Shown: positions 7,108 to 14,870, counted from the stretch's first letter. The stretch: 48,998 nucleotides of DNA from Gemmatimonadota bacterium (GCA_003136975.1 PLEG01000335.1:1-48998); one strand, 5' to 3'. The notes: generated from the sequence alone by a model not told the origin. Made by a program: numbers and translations.

Positions 7108-7533
7108 TCAGGCAGCCTTTGGTTGAGGCGTTGACGCGCGATAAAGGATCTGTGCGCATAACATCTCCCTGGAGCTCATCTGATAAGGCCGAATCATCCT
7201 GACGCCATCAGCAACGCGCACAAGCAGACGGTCCTTGCCGGTAGAACGCGCCACAATGTCGGCTGCTTTCCGGTACTCTTCCGGAAGCGTCGAATCAGCA
7301 CACGGCATCAGCAGCAGGCTCAAGCATCCCTGCGGCAAAGGAATGTCCACGTCTTTACTACGGGCGCGGTAAGTGTAGATGCGCGCGTTGAGGCGAGGTG
7401 GACGTTCTCCGCGACGACTCCCGTGGCGCATCTCGAACACCCCGGCTATTGGAACGCGGACGTACTCCGCGCCAGTGGGGGTCGTGACGAATACCGTCTC
7501 GGACGGCCGGCAAAATCCTAAGTGATTATGCAC
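7108..7533 (-). CDS. Hypothetical protein (about 141 aa)
   Basis: The start is placed at GTG 7533, which overlaps the upstream stop by 8 nt (GTGCATAA) and itself resembles the GTGCAT core of the leader box; the 157-residue frame to 7581 is less likely. The protein starts MHNHLGFCRPSETVFVTTPT, then GAEYVRVPIAGVFEMRHGS and a likely helix LPEEYRKAADIVARSTGK. It looks soluble. The family is not recognised. Confidence 0.6.
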   Translation of the reverse strand: MHNHLGFCRPSETVFVTTPTGAEYVRVPIAGVFEMRHGSRRGERPPRLNARIYTYRARSKDVDIPLPQGCLSLLLMPCADSTLPEEYRKAADIVARSTGKDRLLVRVADGVRMIRPYQMSSREMLCAQILYRASTPQPKAA

Positions 7534-7741
7534 GTTCGGCCGCCAGGTCGCGCACCGCGTTGAGCAAGGTGTCCAGGTCAACGAGTGTCGATCGTTCCGG
7601 CCCTGAATTCCAGTCGGAATTATTCTCGGGAATCACAATCCGTACTCGGTTGAGGTCTGGGTACAGAGTGAACCGCGGCGCGGAATCGGCCGGTCTTGCA
7701 CCGGGAACGACTGCATTCGGATAGTCATGATCTCGTGCCAT
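7526..7741 (-). CDS. Small hypothetical protein (71 aa)
   Basis: The ATG 7741 heads a packed run of seven genes ending with the CYTH gene. The protein has a proline-rich head, a beta-like PRFTLYPDLNRVRIVIP and a C-terminal helix STLVDLDTLLNAVRDLAAER. A clear terminator lies upstream at 7846-7901, so this run must have its own promoter in the 60-100 nt before the start, where leader element 9 sits. Confidence 0.65.
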   Translation of the reverse strand: MARDHDYPNAVVPGARPADSAPRFTLYPDLNRVRIVIPENNSDWNSGPERSTLVDLDTLLNAVRDLAAERA

Positions 7742-7805
7742 AAGGAACGCTCAGAAGGAACTCGAGGACTCATATCTCAGTGTGAGAAAGCCTGACAAAC
7801 ACACC

Positions 7806-7828
7806 ATGCACCCGCGCTACTCGTGTAG
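7806..7828 (-). promoter_or_regulatory. Leader element 9 (short hairpin plus perfect box)
   Basis: CTAC-ACGA-GTAG is followed at once by the perfect box CGCGGGTGCAT. It lies between a T-run terminator (7846-7901) and the start at 7741, 64 nt away. It is the only conserved signal in a gap that must hold a promoter. Confidence 0.6.
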
Positions 7829-7845
7829 TTGCCGGTATCCCATAC

Positions 7846-7901
7846 AAAAAAGACAGCCCCGATCTGCTCTGCCGTACAATGACGGGGAACAAATCGGGGC
7901 T
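7846..7901 (-). terminator. Rho-independent terminator
   Basis: On the minus strand AGCCCCGAT pairs with ATCGGGGCT (9 bp) across a 29-nt loop, followed by GTC and a run of six T. It ends the transcript of the gene whose stop is at 7926. Confidence 0.85.
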
Positions 7902-7925
7902 ATCCAAGGATTGTGCAGTAGCGAG

Positions 7926-8135
7926 CTACTCCTCGCTGTACGTCCCGTCGTACACATTGGGCTCATACGGCTCAGTCAACTCATACGAGTCAGCCTCGTA
8001 CCCACCGGCGAAGACATCCTCCATCAGCCCCTCGAGTCGGAAGTCTTCCGTATCGAGGAAACGCTGTTTCGCTTGTACGTCGAGATCATGGAGCACGTCC
8101 GAACTTGATTCAGTATTGGGGTTACGGTCGAGCAT
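7926..8135 (-). CDS. Small acidic hypothetical protein (69 aa)
   Basis: The start is ATG 8135, nine bases after GGAG; ATG 8141 and GTG 8150 are alternatives with poorer spacing. The protein is very acidic, with LHDLDVQAKQRFLDTEDFRL and a Tyr/Glu-rich tail (YEADSYELTEPYEPNVYDGT). Strong acidity on a mobile element can indicate a DNA mimic, but there is no further evidence for that here. A terminator follows. Confidence 0.65.
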   Translation of the reverse strand: MLDRNPNTESSSDVLHDLDVQAKQRFLDTEDFRLEGLMEDVFAGGYEADSYELTEPYEPNVYDGTYSEE

Positions 8136-8170
8136 ATGCATACACTCCACTGTGAAGGTGATGCTCTGAA

Positions 8171-8181
8171 ATGCACCTACG
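8171..8181 (-). promoter_or_regulatory. Leader element 10 box
   Basis: The minus-strand box CGTAGGTGCAT overlaps the stop codon (TAG) of the upstream gene and lies 35 nt before the start at 8135. The adjacent stem is weak. Confidence 0.45.
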
Positions 8182-8542
8182 CCATAGCTGGGAGCCGCTT
8201 CATGACTTCCTCGATCGCTGCCTGACGTTCCACCCAGCGGGAAATTTCACCTTCGCGCTCCCATTCCCTGGCCTTCAGCAACCGCTCTTCGCAAATCTGA
8301 ATCTCGGCGTCGAGCATCTCTTCCGTCATATCCTGGATATCCGCGTTATCGAGCACTCTGGATACCTCCGCGGCAAGAACACAACGCGGCCAAGTATCGC
8401 TGGGGTACGGATCACCCAAGGACTGCCAATACGCGCCGTCATATACCTCAGCCCAGGTATATGCCGCACTCGAATACTTGCTACGTTTGAACCGCACCGC
8501 ACCGCGCTCGACCTGCTTCCCTGCAATCTTGTCGTTCGGCAT
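8177..8542 (-). CDS. Hypothetical protein (121 aa)
   Basis: The ATG 8542 has GGAG nine bases upstream. The protein has a basic head (MPNDKIAGKQVERGAVRFKR), an aromatic middle (YTWAEVYDGAYWQSLGDPYP) and a long charged C-terminal helix (EEMLDAEIQICEERLLKARE) suited to a coiled coil. No domain is recognised. Confidence 0.65.
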   Translation of the reverse strand: MPNDKIAGKQVERGAVRFKRSKYSSAAYTWAEVYDGAYWQSLGDPYPSDTWPRCVLAAEVSRVLDNADIQDMTEEMLDAEIQICEERLLKAREWEREGEISRWVERQAAIEEVMKRLPAMA

Positions 8543-8577
8543 TCGAATTCACTCCGTTATTGCCGTGATTGAGACGG

Positions 8578-8588
8578 ATGCACTCGCG
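8578..8588 (-). promoter_or_regulatory. Leader element 11 box
   Basis: The minus-strand box CGCGAGTGCAT lies just after a terminator (8611-8647) and 35 nt before the start at 8542. Confidence 0.55.
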
Positions 8589-8610
8589 GTGTTTGGTATC
8601 GGTGAAGACT

Positions 8611-8647
8611 GAAACCACAAAGGGACAGCGTAGCCAACCGCTGCCCC
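8611..8647 (-). terminator. Rho-independent terminator
   Basis: GGGGCAGCG pairs with CGCTGTCCC (9 bp, one G-T wobble on the minus strand), followed by TTTGTGGTTT. It lies 22 nt after the stop at 8670. Confidence 0.75.
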
Positions 8648-8669
8648 TCCCTGTTCCGGCGCACGCACT

Positions 8670-9467
8670 CTATGCGGTCGATGCTTCCTGGATGGCACTT
8701 TCCGCAGGGAGCTTGCAGTGCTTGAGCTGCTTCGGTCCCATCTTGAATACACGCCCGTCGCTTTCGCGGTTAACAATCCAACTACGATCCTGGGGGCGAG
8801 TAAGTACGTAGACAGTGTCGCCGTACTGGACTCGGCGCGTGGGGATCAGCGCTGCCTTGGAGAGCGGTTCCAATACCTCCGGCACATCCCTCGTCCAGCG
8901 GTTCTCGGTTTGGCCGGGCGGTGTCCACGGTTGCGCGCTGGACTCGTCGACAACGCAGCCGAATTCACCATGACGCTGGTAGGCATCTTCCGGGACAAGG
9001 AATCCTGCCTCCTCGTTTGTTGATAAACGCCACGCTATGACACCCACCGATCCGGTTGGGACATCATCGTGCCAACTACCCCACGCTGCCCTCGCTACAA
9101 AATCCTTCGCAGTACTGGCTACAAATGCGCGCTCCCGCAATGTGAAGGACTCTGCTGGATCAAGTGCCTGTCCCGTCCACTCGGTGTAACGGTCGGGGTA
9201 TAAGTTCTTGAGGTCCCGCATTGCGAGTGCCACTTGATCCGGTGGGAATCGATCTGGGAAGGCAACGACCACGAGGCTGGCGTCGCAATCCTCCTCAAAC
9301 CAATTCCCGGGAATCCGCAGTGCTGCCGGCATCAGTTTGGCAAGCGAGGCTTCAACCTTCATTCCACCATGTGATGAGGTAGAGTAGAACGTAATACCTT
9401 CGCCGTAGGCTTCTGCATCTTGCGACATGCCCCACGGGGTCCGTACCGGGGTGTGTGATCTATACAT
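8670..9467 (-). CDS. Hypothetical protein, DUF7007-like (265 aa)
   Basis: The start is ATG 9467, eight bases after GGAG and 40 nt after leader element 12; the frame reaches 9647 only by reading through that element. The N-terminal half has TPWG, FYSTSSHGGMKV, a run ending in IPGNWFEEDCDASLVVVAFP, and LKNLYPDRY. This spacing of TPWG, S-x-SHGG and EEDC is what I associate with the plasmid-borne DUF7007 family. The C-terminal part (YGDTVYVLTRPQDRSWIVNR) looks like a small beta-barrel. The function is unknown. Confidence 0.75.
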   Translation of the reverse strand: MYRSHTPVRTPWGMSQDAEAYGEGITFYSTSSHGGMKVEASLAKLMPAALRIPGNWFEEDCDASLVVVAFPDRFPPDQVALAMRDLKNLYPDRYTEWTGQALDPAESFTLRERAFVASTAKDFVARAAWGSWHDDVPTGSVGVIAWRLSTNEEAGFLVPEDAYQRHGEFGCVVDESSAQPWTPPGQTENRWTRDVPEVLEPLSKAALIPTRRVQYGDTVYVLTRPQDRSWIVNRESDGRVFKMGPKQLKHCKLPAESAIQEASTA

Positions 9468-9507
9468 ACCTGATGCTCCATCGAAAGAGTTTCTGTTCTG
9501 TCGATGG

Positions 9508-9534
9508 ATGCGCCTGCGACTCCTCAGCCGGCGC
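9508..9534 (-). promoter_or_regulatory. Leader element 12 (hairpin containing the box)
   Basis: GCGCC pairs with GGCGC of the box CGCAGGCGCAT across a 15-nt loop. The start codon at 9467 is 40 nt downstream. Confidence 0.55.
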
Positions 9535-9549
9535 GATCTGTCGGGTTCC

Positions 9550-10134
9550 CTACGCTCCCAGGAGACCGAGAGTTGCGCCGGCCGCCACGATTTGGCGTAC
9601 AGTTGAGAGTGGCAGCGGTGCGCTCTCGACGACGTATCCACCGTCATCCAGCAACCAACGCACAGTGTCGGCTGCTACGTCCACAACGACCGAGCCGGCG
9701 GTCGTGCTGAGATCGTGCACACTTACTCCAGCCGTGTCAAACGCGCGAGAGATCTCGGTCATTTCGGCATAGATGAGATGTCCCGCTTCATCAGCCTCCT
9801 CAAGAGCACTTCTCACAAAGACGTCCTGGCTGGTCGTGCGCACTCGCTTGTCCAGCCAAAGAAGGACCGTCGACGGAATTGAGATCGTGGGCGCTATGCC
9901 AAGTGATTGTTGAACAGCGATCGCCGAATCTGATAGAGCGACTATCAATTGTGCCGTTCTGGCGTCGATCGCGAGCGCCACTGCTCCGATGGATTCGGTG
10001 AGCACATTCGTGCCACCCCGCGCGTTAGCCACCCCGATGAAGCACACCGCGGCGTCATGCGAGAGTGCTTCTATGAACGCGGTCGGTATAACCAAATGCT
10101 GCGATGCCGCTCCGGACGCAGGCTGACCAATCAT
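9550..10134 (-). CDS. Hypothetical protein (194 aa)
   Basis: The ATG 10134 has GGAG six bases upstream and an AT-rich leader. The protein is rich in Ala, Val, Ile, Ser and Thr and lacks long hydrophobic runs: AVALAIDARTAQLIVALSDS, then IPSTVLLWLDKRV, a helix SALEEADEAGHLIYAEMTEI, and VVVDVAADTVRWLLDDGGYV. It looks like a compact alpha/beta protein. The family is not recognised. Confidence 0.68.
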   Translation of the reverse strand: MIGQPASGAASQHLVIPTAFIEALSHDAAVCFIGVANARGGTNVLTESIGAVALAIDARTAQLIVALSDSAIAVQQSLGIAPTISIPSTVLLWLDKRVRTTSQDVFVRSALEEADEAGHLIYAEMTEISRAFDTAGVSVHDLSTTAGSVVVDVAADTVRWLLDDGGYVVESAPLPLSTVRQIVAAGATLGLLGA

Positions 10135-10168
10135 GGCATACTCCGAAAAATAAAGAAAATGACAGGAA

Positions 10169-10217
10169 GAGAGTGTGTGCTATTTGTCGAGATGCGCCTA
10201 CGGCATCCCACACTCTC
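10169..10217 (-). promoter_or_regulatory. Leader element 13, enclosed in a 9-bp outer stem
   Basis: The box CGTAGGCGCAT (10192-10202) sits in the loop of GAGAGTGTG/CACACTCTC, a perfect 9-bp stem (10169-10177 with 10209-10217). A small inner stem GCC-GTA-GGC also forms. The start follows 57 nt after the box. Confidence 0.55.
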
Positions 10218-10305
10218 ACATTACCAATTGCTGATCGCGATCAAGAACCCTGGAGTTCACCCGCGACCGTTATAAGTGCCCGCTGCCTGTATGGTCTAGT
10301 GCCTA

Positions 10306-11010
10306 TTACGCCATCGTTGCCGCAAGATCACGCTTCCACTGTGGCATCTCCGCCACGTTCTCAGTCACGTCGGCAATCCGCGCATCCGTCTGCGAGTAAT
10401 CCCTTGGCGGAAGCAGGAAAGACGCGGGTACCGGGAGACCCGGAACAATCTCCGGCACACCAGTAACTGCCTCTTCCATTGCGCGGATGACAGTTGCCCG
10501 TAGCCACGCGGTCCACGTGTCGAACGTCTTGAATTGCCCCGTCACGAGTGACGAAGGGAAAAGCGGCTGAATAGTGTGATGATCGTCCTCGCCATTGTTA
10601 CCACACTCGATTACTCGCACTTCAACGCCGACAGACTTCAATCTCGCCTGTAGCGCGTCGCCTATCATTTTGGCGTTTACGAATGCTGCCGCGTCGGGAA
10701 TTGTGACAACACCGTTCGTCCGGGGTGGGAAGAACAGTTGAACCTCGGGCATGAACCACTTCTTGGAGCGCCAGAGTGCAGTATATCCCGTGGCGATCGA
10801 GACGCCATCAGCGATGTCCAGGTACTCCTCTCTGATCAGCGCGGATTCTAATTCGGTGAGAGGGTAATCTGATGCAGTGTCTAGGCCGAGTGCGTGCAGC
10901 TCTTCGAGCGTTACGTGCTCAACGGGCTCGCATGTGAAATTGGTGAGAAACACAGGGCGATCACTCGCGATTGCTTCGATGGCGAAAGCGGAGGACACAG
11001 GCAACTCCAT
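10306..11010 (-). CDS. Hypothetical protein (234 aa)
   Basis: The start is placed at ATG 11010, after leader element 14. The frame stays open to 11220, but that extension crosses a hairpin and the leader element and overlaps the upstream gene. The protein has ESALIREEYLDIADGVSIAT, an aromatic stretch KKWFMPEVQLFFPPRTNGVV and a helical C terminus. No ribosome binding site is obvious before ATG 11010. The family is not recognised. Confidence 0.65.
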   Translation of the reverse strand: MELPVSSAFAIEAIASDRPVFLTNFTCEPVEHVTLEELHALGLDTASDYPLTELESALIREEYLDIADGVSIATGYTALWRSKKWFMPEVQLFFPPRTNGVVTIPDAAAFVNAKMIGDALQARLKSVGVEVRVIECGNNGEDDHHTIQPLFPSSLVTGQFKTFDTWTAWLRATVIRAMEEAVTGVPEIVPGLPVPASFLLPPRDYSQTDARIADVTENVAEMPQWKRDLAATMA

Positions 11011-11031
11011 AAGGAAGGGGAATGTATGGAG

Positions 11032-11058
11032 ATGCACTCGCGTGACGGCCAAACTCAC
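11032..11058 (-). promoter_or_regulatory. Leader element 14 (hairpin plus box)
   Basis: GTGA pairs with TCAC across a 9-nt loop and is followed by GCGAGTGCAT. The start codon lies 21 nt downstream. Confidence 0.5.
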
Positions 11059-11116
11059 AACCGTATTGTGCCCCAGTGTCGCGGCCACCAGGTGACCGCC
11101 TTGCCGCTGCTTCAAG

Positions 11117-11132
11117 GGCTCGCCGGCGAGCC
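11117..11132. repeat. 16-bp perfect palindrome after a stop codon
   Basis: GGCTCGCCGGCGAGCC lies directly after the stop of the gene ending at 11133. Without a T run it is not a classical terminator; it could be a processing or protein-binding site. Confidence 0.5.
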
Positions 11133-11378
11133 TTACGCTGCGATCGCGGAGGAGCTGCGTAGGTAGCGAAGCTTTGAGTGCATAGTATCGGCGCGACGCT
11201 TCGCCAGCCATCGGGACCACGCGTCATACCGCTCGTCGTAGGACTGGAAGTCCGATCCCGCCGGATCGGAGCATCCTGGGGCGATCATCCCCGTCTCTCG
11301 GGCGAATGCGTCCGTTAGCTGTTCAAACGGGGATTGTAACCCAGCATCAACGGCTGCAACTGCGAAGGAAATGGACAT
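11133..11378 (-). CDS. Small hypothetical protein (81 aa)
   Basis: The start is ATG 11378, 34 nt after leader element 15; the frame to 11414 would begin inside the hairpin. The protein has SPFEQLTDAFARETGMIAPG and a basic helical tail with SRWLAKRRADTMHSKLRYLR. It may bind nucleic acid, but this rests on charge only. The family is not recognised. Confidence 0.58.
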   Translation of the reverse strand: MSISFAVAAVDAGLQSPFEQLTDAFARETGMIAPGCSDPAGSDFQSYDERYDAWSRWLAKRRADTMHSKLRYLRSSSAIAA

Positions 11379-11412
11379 ACGAGACCCGGTGTGATGTGGC
11401 CAACACCAGGCC

Positions 11413-11442
11413 ATGCACCTGCGGGCTCAATGTCCACAGGTG
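11413..11442 (-). promoter_or_regulatory. Leader element 15 (9-bp hairpin containing the box)
   Basis: On the minus strand CACCTGTGG pairs with CCGCAGGTG over all nine bases, one of them a G-T(U) wobble. On the plus strand the same position is a C-A mismatch, so the fold favours the coding-sense strand. CAT follows the stem and the start is 34 nt away. Confidence 0.65.
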
Positions 11443-11452
11443 GTAGTTGCTT

Positions 11453-12856
11453 TTACGACGCCGTTGGAATACGGACGGGAAGCCGGCGCAGCAGCTTCGT
11501 GGTAATCGAGAGGTACCCATTCTCGAGCCGGGGTGCATGTTGACGGATCCACGCCTGCGCCTCGTCGGAAACGAGGGCAGCGGCAAGCACATCGAGCGGG
11601 ATCCCGGCTTCCGTCGAGCACACTGAGAGGTTGTGATTTATTGGTAAAACCCCCGCCGGCAGCCGTATCACGCGCAGCCGCTGTGCAATCCGTGGGATCA
11701 ATAGGGCTTCGCGATTGAGCGGGAACGGGCCCCAATTCTCGGGCGGTGCCCACCGCGGAGTCTGGCGCGCACGGGGCGGTAACGCCCCGAGTGTGCTATC
11801 AAGGTGCGCAAGCACTGCCGAGTGCGGTTCACTGCCCCGCTGCGTCCGGACGGCGACGCGCGCCGGCGGCCGGAGCGTGTCCTCCTTGGTCACGTCATCG
11901 GTATCAACACACGGTACGAGCTCGTTCAGAGGCAGGTGTGATGCCTCGCTCGCCCGGAGGAAGAAGACGCCCTGGGGACCGAGCCACGGCGCAATCCGGA
12001 CTTCGGCGACCGACCCGAGTGGCACAGTACCGGGTGCCAGCGTCATTGGACCGTCGATCTCGATTGGCTCGCGCGTAAGCGGCCGCGTCCTGCGCGCATC
12101 GCTCCCGAGCAACACGGCAACAGGGTGGATGCGCGGAGGCGTTCCGCGTGTCCGCTGCTTTGGACGGTAGAACGATGAAGCGGGATCCAGTCGAGTCAGC
12201 TCGGCAATACCGAATCTGCGTCCGATCGATTCCCGGAGTTTGCTTGCGTTCTGATTGAAGAGCCAGCGATCGGAGGTGACGCACGCGAGTACTCCATCAT
12301 CTGTAAGAACCTCGGTGCAGCGGTCGAGGAAAGAATGGAGAATGTCGGCACGCGCGTATTCAGGAACCGTCTCAGCGTAGAGAAGTTTGAAACGCTCGGG
12401 AAGATTGGCCCTGCGAAAAAATGGAGGATTCCCGCAGATTACCGAGTAACGTCGCTCGATCGGACCAGGCGCCAGAAAATCGGCCTCAATGATAATTCTG
12501 TCGGCGGCTGACTTAGCAGTCGCGGCACGCCATCCCCTGTTTTCCAAGTGGCGCGCGATTCGAATACGCGCGTCCTGCGCAGCATCAGGATGGATCTCCC
12601 ATCCTTCCACCCGATCAGCTAGAGCATCAACATCGTTGGACGCGAGGGTGAGCCGCGCGATCGCGCGCTCGAGGAAAACGCCGTCGCCGGCGCCAGGATC
12701 GAGAAGGCGACCACGGGCACGTGGCCACCCGGCGAGATCAAGCACCGCATCTACAACAGGATCTGTTGTGTAGCACGCCGTTGCGGCGTGGAGTGCTTCG
12801 ATGTCAGGATTCCGGATCGGGAGGAACAGGTCCGGAGGAGCGATTGAGGTTTGCAT
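11453..12856 (-). CDS. DNA N6-adenine methyltransferase (orphan, TaqI/Eco57I type)
   Basis: The enzyme would transfer a methyl group from S-adenosylmethionine to adenine in DNA. Motif I is DPGAGDGVF (residues 53-61) and the catalytic motif IV is NPPFF (143-147), in the gamma-class order. Between them lie EGWEIHPDAA (motif II-like) and EADFLAP (motif III-like). The C-terminal 250 residues probably form the target-recognition domain. At 467 residues there is no room for a fused nuclease, and no restriction gene is adjacent, so it is an orphan methyltransferase, often used by plasmids to evade host restriction. Start ATG 12856, 20 nt after leader element 16. Confidence 0.88.
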   Translation of the reverse strand: MQTSIAPPDLFLPIRNPDIEALHAATACYTTDPVVDAVLDLAGWPRARGRLLDPGAGDGVFLERAIARLTLASNDVDALADRVEGWEIHPDAAQDARIRIARHLENRGWRAATAKSAADRIIIEADFLAPGPIERRYSVICGNPPFFRRANLPERFKLLYAETVPEYARADILHSFLDRCTEVLTDDGVLACVTSDRWLFNQNASKLRESIGRRFGIAELTRLDPASSFYRPKQRTRGTPPRIHPVAVLLGSDARRTRPLTREPIEIDGPMTLAPGTVPLGSVAEVRIAPWLGPQGVFFLRASEASHLPLNELVPCVDTDDVTKEDTLRPPARVAVRTQRGSEPHSAVLAHLDSTLGALPPRARQTPRWAPPENWGPFPLNREALLIPRIAQRLRVIRLPAGVLPINHNLSVCSTEAGIPLDVLAAALVSDEAQAWIRQHAPRLENGYLSITTKLLRRLPVRIPTAS

Positions 12857-12876
12857 AGAGAGTGGGTTACTCTCAC

Positions 12877-12911
12877 ATGCGCCCGCGCGATCGCTAGCGA
12901 AGCGACCGCGC
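12877..12911 (-). promoter_or_regulatory. Leader element 16 (11-bp hairpin plus box)
   Basis: On the minus strand GCGCGGTCGCT pairs with AGCGATCGCGC (11 bp, one G-T(U) wobble; a mismatch on the other strand), followed by GGGCGCAT. The methyltransferase start is 20 nt downstream. Confidence 0.68.
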
Positions 12912-12931
12912 CAATCCTGGCGCAGTCGTGG

Positions 12932-13495
12932 TTACACGAGGATTCCACTCTCCGCGAACGATATATATCGACCATCGCCGATGATCAGGTGATCTAGCAC
13001 TTCGATATCGAGCATCCGTCCCGCTGTCACCAGTTTCTGCGTTACGATGCGATCCTCGGGGCTCGGTGACGGATCCCCACTCGGATGATTGTGACAGAGC
13101 ACAATCGCGTACGCGTGCGCAACGATTGCACCTAGGAAAATTTCCCTCGGATGAACAAGTGCGCTGTTCAAAACCCCCCTCGACACCGCGATGAATCCGC
13201 TCGGGCAAAGCCGATGCTGCGCGTCAAGCGGGAGCATCCAGAGGACTTCGTTCGGTTCCAACGCAGCGACAGGCGCCATAAAGTTGTAAATGTCCTTCGC
13301 CTCGCGAAAGGTCACGCGCTCCGGTCGTCCTTCACAGACCACGCCGGCGCTCATAGTTCCATCGCGGACCAGTCGATAACCGTACTGCACCGCCAGTTGA
13401 CTTGCGGCACGCTGCGCACTGCGACGGCCGACTGATTCGGGCGCGGCAACGGGTGTAAAGAAATCGTCTTGTAAAGCGAGAGAGGTCATGGGCAT
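12932..13495 (-). CDS. radC: RadC-like JAB/MPN domain protein
   Basis: The RadC family is a JAMM-fold group common on plasmids and genomic islands; its role in repair or recombination is not settled. The 187-residue protein has the JAMM metal motif as HNHPSGDPSPSPED (from H135), preceded by the glutamate-bearing segment ALEPNEVLWMLPL and followed by LDIEVLDHLIIGDGRYISFAESG. It lacks the N-terminal helix-hairpin-helix part of chromosomal RadC, as plasmid versions usually do. Start ATG 13495 is 46 nt after leader element 17; ATG 13489 is nearly as likely. Confidence 0.9.
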   Translation of the reverse strand: MPMTSLALQDDFFTPVAAPESVGRRSAQRAASQLAVQYGYRLVRDGTMSAGVVCEGRPERVTFREAKDIYNFMAPVAALEPNEVLWMLPLDAQHRLCPSGFIAVSRGVLNSALVHPREIFLGAIVAHAYAIVLCHNHPSGDPSPSPEDRIVTQKLVTAGRMLDIEVLDHLIIGDGRYISFAESGILV

Positions 13496-13541
13496 GATAG
13501 GAGCGGCGAGTAGTGAAAGAAAAGAATGATCGTGCCCATAG

Positions 13542-13556
13542 ATGCACCCCCGGCGC
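13542..13556 (-). promoter_or_regulatory. Leader element 17 (hairpin containing the box)
   Basis: GCGCC-GGG-GGTGC forms a 5-bp stem with one G-T(U) wobble on the minus strand. The 3' arm is the box CGGGGGTGCAT. It lies 46 nt before the radC start. Confidence 0.55.
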
Positions 13557-13624
13557 ACGTAGCATCCCATTCATTCCGTGCTCGTGATCTTCCTCACATC
13601 ACTCCAGTCCACGACACGACTCGC

Positions 13625-14221
13625 TTAGACCGGCGCCGCCAGGTTAGCCAGAGTCCATGCGCGGGTCCATGCGTCCCATATCGGCAACATGGTTCCAACC
13701 TTCTTGCCGCGAATCAGATCGTGGATTCCCTCATCAAGTGCGGGGACACATGACGCTCCGCGCTCGAAGGCTTTGGCGCCGAGCTCCGCAGCGCGTTGAA
13801 AATCGGCAGATGTCGCGCGCTCCGCGTGTTGGTCAGCGACTTCGTTGCTTGCTTCGACGTGCGCGATATTCGCAGCGTTGAAAGCGGGGACGCCCTTCCC
13901 GACTGAACCGCCCGGCCAGCTTTCCTTCTCGGTGAGATAGAGGTAAGTGACGACGCCGTGACGCCCACCGCCGAGAACAACAGAGAATCCCGTATCGGTG
14001 AACTTGTAGGAACTCGCCTTCCGAAACGTGTGCCAGCTCTCACCTTCCCCAACCATGAGCGTAAACGCGTTGCTCTGAACGCGGCCGACCGTCACGGCGA
14101 GTGGTTGAGGCGCAAGCCTGCTGTGCGTGCGTGTGAGCATCATTCCAGGCTGAAGGAATGCCTTGAGTTGCGAGAGGTTGCGCGGCGATGCTGTTGTCGA
14201 GGGACGCGTTGAATTCTTCAT
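13625..14221 (-). CDS. Hypothetical protein (198 aa)
   Basis: The ATG 14221 follows GGTGGAATCATC. After a basic, serine-rich head (KNSTRPSTTASPRNLSQLKA) comes a beta-rich part (LAVTVGRVQSNAFTLMVG, SSYKFTDTGFSVVLGGGRHG, VVTYLYL) and a helical C-terminal half with WDAWTRAWTLANLAAPV. No transmembrane segment or catalytic motif is visible. It follows a 39-codon membrane-peptide ORF. The family is not recognised. Confidence 0.68.
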   Translation of the reverse strand: MKNSTRPSTTASPRNLSQLKAFLQPGMMLTRTHSRLAPQPLAVTVGRVQSNAFTLMVGEGESWHTFRKASSYKFTDTGFSVVLGGGRHGVVTYLYLTEKESWPGGSVGKGVPAFNAANIAHVEASNEVADQHAERATSADFQRAAELGAKAFERGASCVPALDEGIHDLIRGKKVGTMLPIWDAWTRAWTLANLAAPV

Positions 14222-14256
14222 GATGATTCCACCGTTGGGCGTGAAGTGCGAGCTGA

Positions 14257-14376
14257 CTACTGGGAATAGACTGCGGCGAATGCGACGAAGAACAACACGA
14301 ATGCAACTCGGAGAAGTGCCAGGAGGACCGGCGCCGGGAAGTCTCTCGGATTCATGGACAGATAAGGCGCGCGCAT
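14257..14376 (-). CDS. Possible 39-aa single-pass membrane peptide
   Basis: A short frame starts at the ATG of a TAATG overlap with the upstream stop, five bases after GAGG, and ends at 14257. After MRAPYLSMNPRDF comes one hydrophobic segment (PVLLALLRVAFVLFFVAFAA), long enough to span a membrane, then VYSQ. The overlap, binding site and clear membrane segment make it a plausible real gene; function unknown (holin- or toxin-like peptides are possible but unproven). Confidence 0.5.
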   Translation of the reverse strand: MRAPYLSMNPRDFPAPVLLALLRVAFVLFFVAFAAVYSQ

Positions 14377-14735
14377 TAGAGCCTCGCCCTCACGCCACCC
14401 GTCTCAAATCGGCTTGCGATCGCGTTGCTGCGGCGCTGAATGACTTCCGCGCTTGGAGTGCTTGCCTTCGCCGAGAGCGTCCACTCCCGAGCAACCAACT
14501 CGGCGTCTCTTCGCGTACGGTACGAACCCGAGCTGATCGTATCGCTTGGTCCGTCGCCGCGATCGGCGTAGCACTTCACCCGCCAGAGATCGCTCGGCCG
14601 GTAGAGCATACCGGTGATCGGCGATACGTCCGTGCGCGGTGCGCTCGAGTCATGGTATGGAGTAGTGCGCGGGGCGCGCTTCGTCTTGGGAATGGATGAC
14701 GTAGCGGATGATTCAGAAGCAGTTGCGGTGTGCAT
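14376..14735 (-). CDS. Hypothetical protein (119 aa)
   Basis: The ATG 14735 lies 41 nt after leader element 18; no strong ribosome binding site is visible. The first 45 residues are Ser/Thr/Lys/Arg-rich and probably disordered. The rest (LYRPSDLWRVKCYADRGDG, YRTRRDAELVAREWTLSAKA) resembles a small alpha/beta fold of the kind seen in short plasmid proteins that take a sequence-repeat helix after a strand. The family is not recognised. Confidence 0.6.
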   Translation of the reverse strand: MHTATASESSATSSIPKTKRAPRTTPYHDSSAPRTDVSPITGMLYRPSDLWRVKCYADRGDGPSDTISSGSYRTRRDAELVAREWTLSAKASTPSAEVIQRRSNAIASRFETGGVRARL

Positions 14736-14776
14736 GGAGCGGGGTGGGTTGGAGAGAAACGAACCAGCCCCAAGTC

Positions 14777-14787
14777 ATGCACCCGCG
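14777..14787 (-). promoter_or_regulatory. Leader element 18 box
   Basis: A perfect copy of CGCGGGTGCAT, 10 nt after the T-run of a strong terminator (14797-14832) and 41 nt before the next start. This location argues that the box or its surroundings supply transcription initiation. Confidence 0.6.
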
Positions 14788-14796
14788 GGATCCACC

Positions 14797-14832
14797 AAAA
14801 GCAAAAGCGCGCGGCAGACCAACACCGCGCGC
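14797..14832 (-). terminator. Rho-independent terminator
   Basis: GCGCGCGG pairs perfectly with CCGCGCGC across a 10-nt loop, followed by TTTTGCTTTT. It ends the lipoprotein transcript. Confidence 0.9.
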
Positions 14833-14870
14833 TCTATCGCATTCGACTACAGCGTTCTAACCGTGCCCAA

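Noticed and set aside
11011-11220. N-terminal extension of the 234-residue protein
   Set aside because: It would pass through a palindrome and leader element 14 and overlap the gene at 11133-11378.
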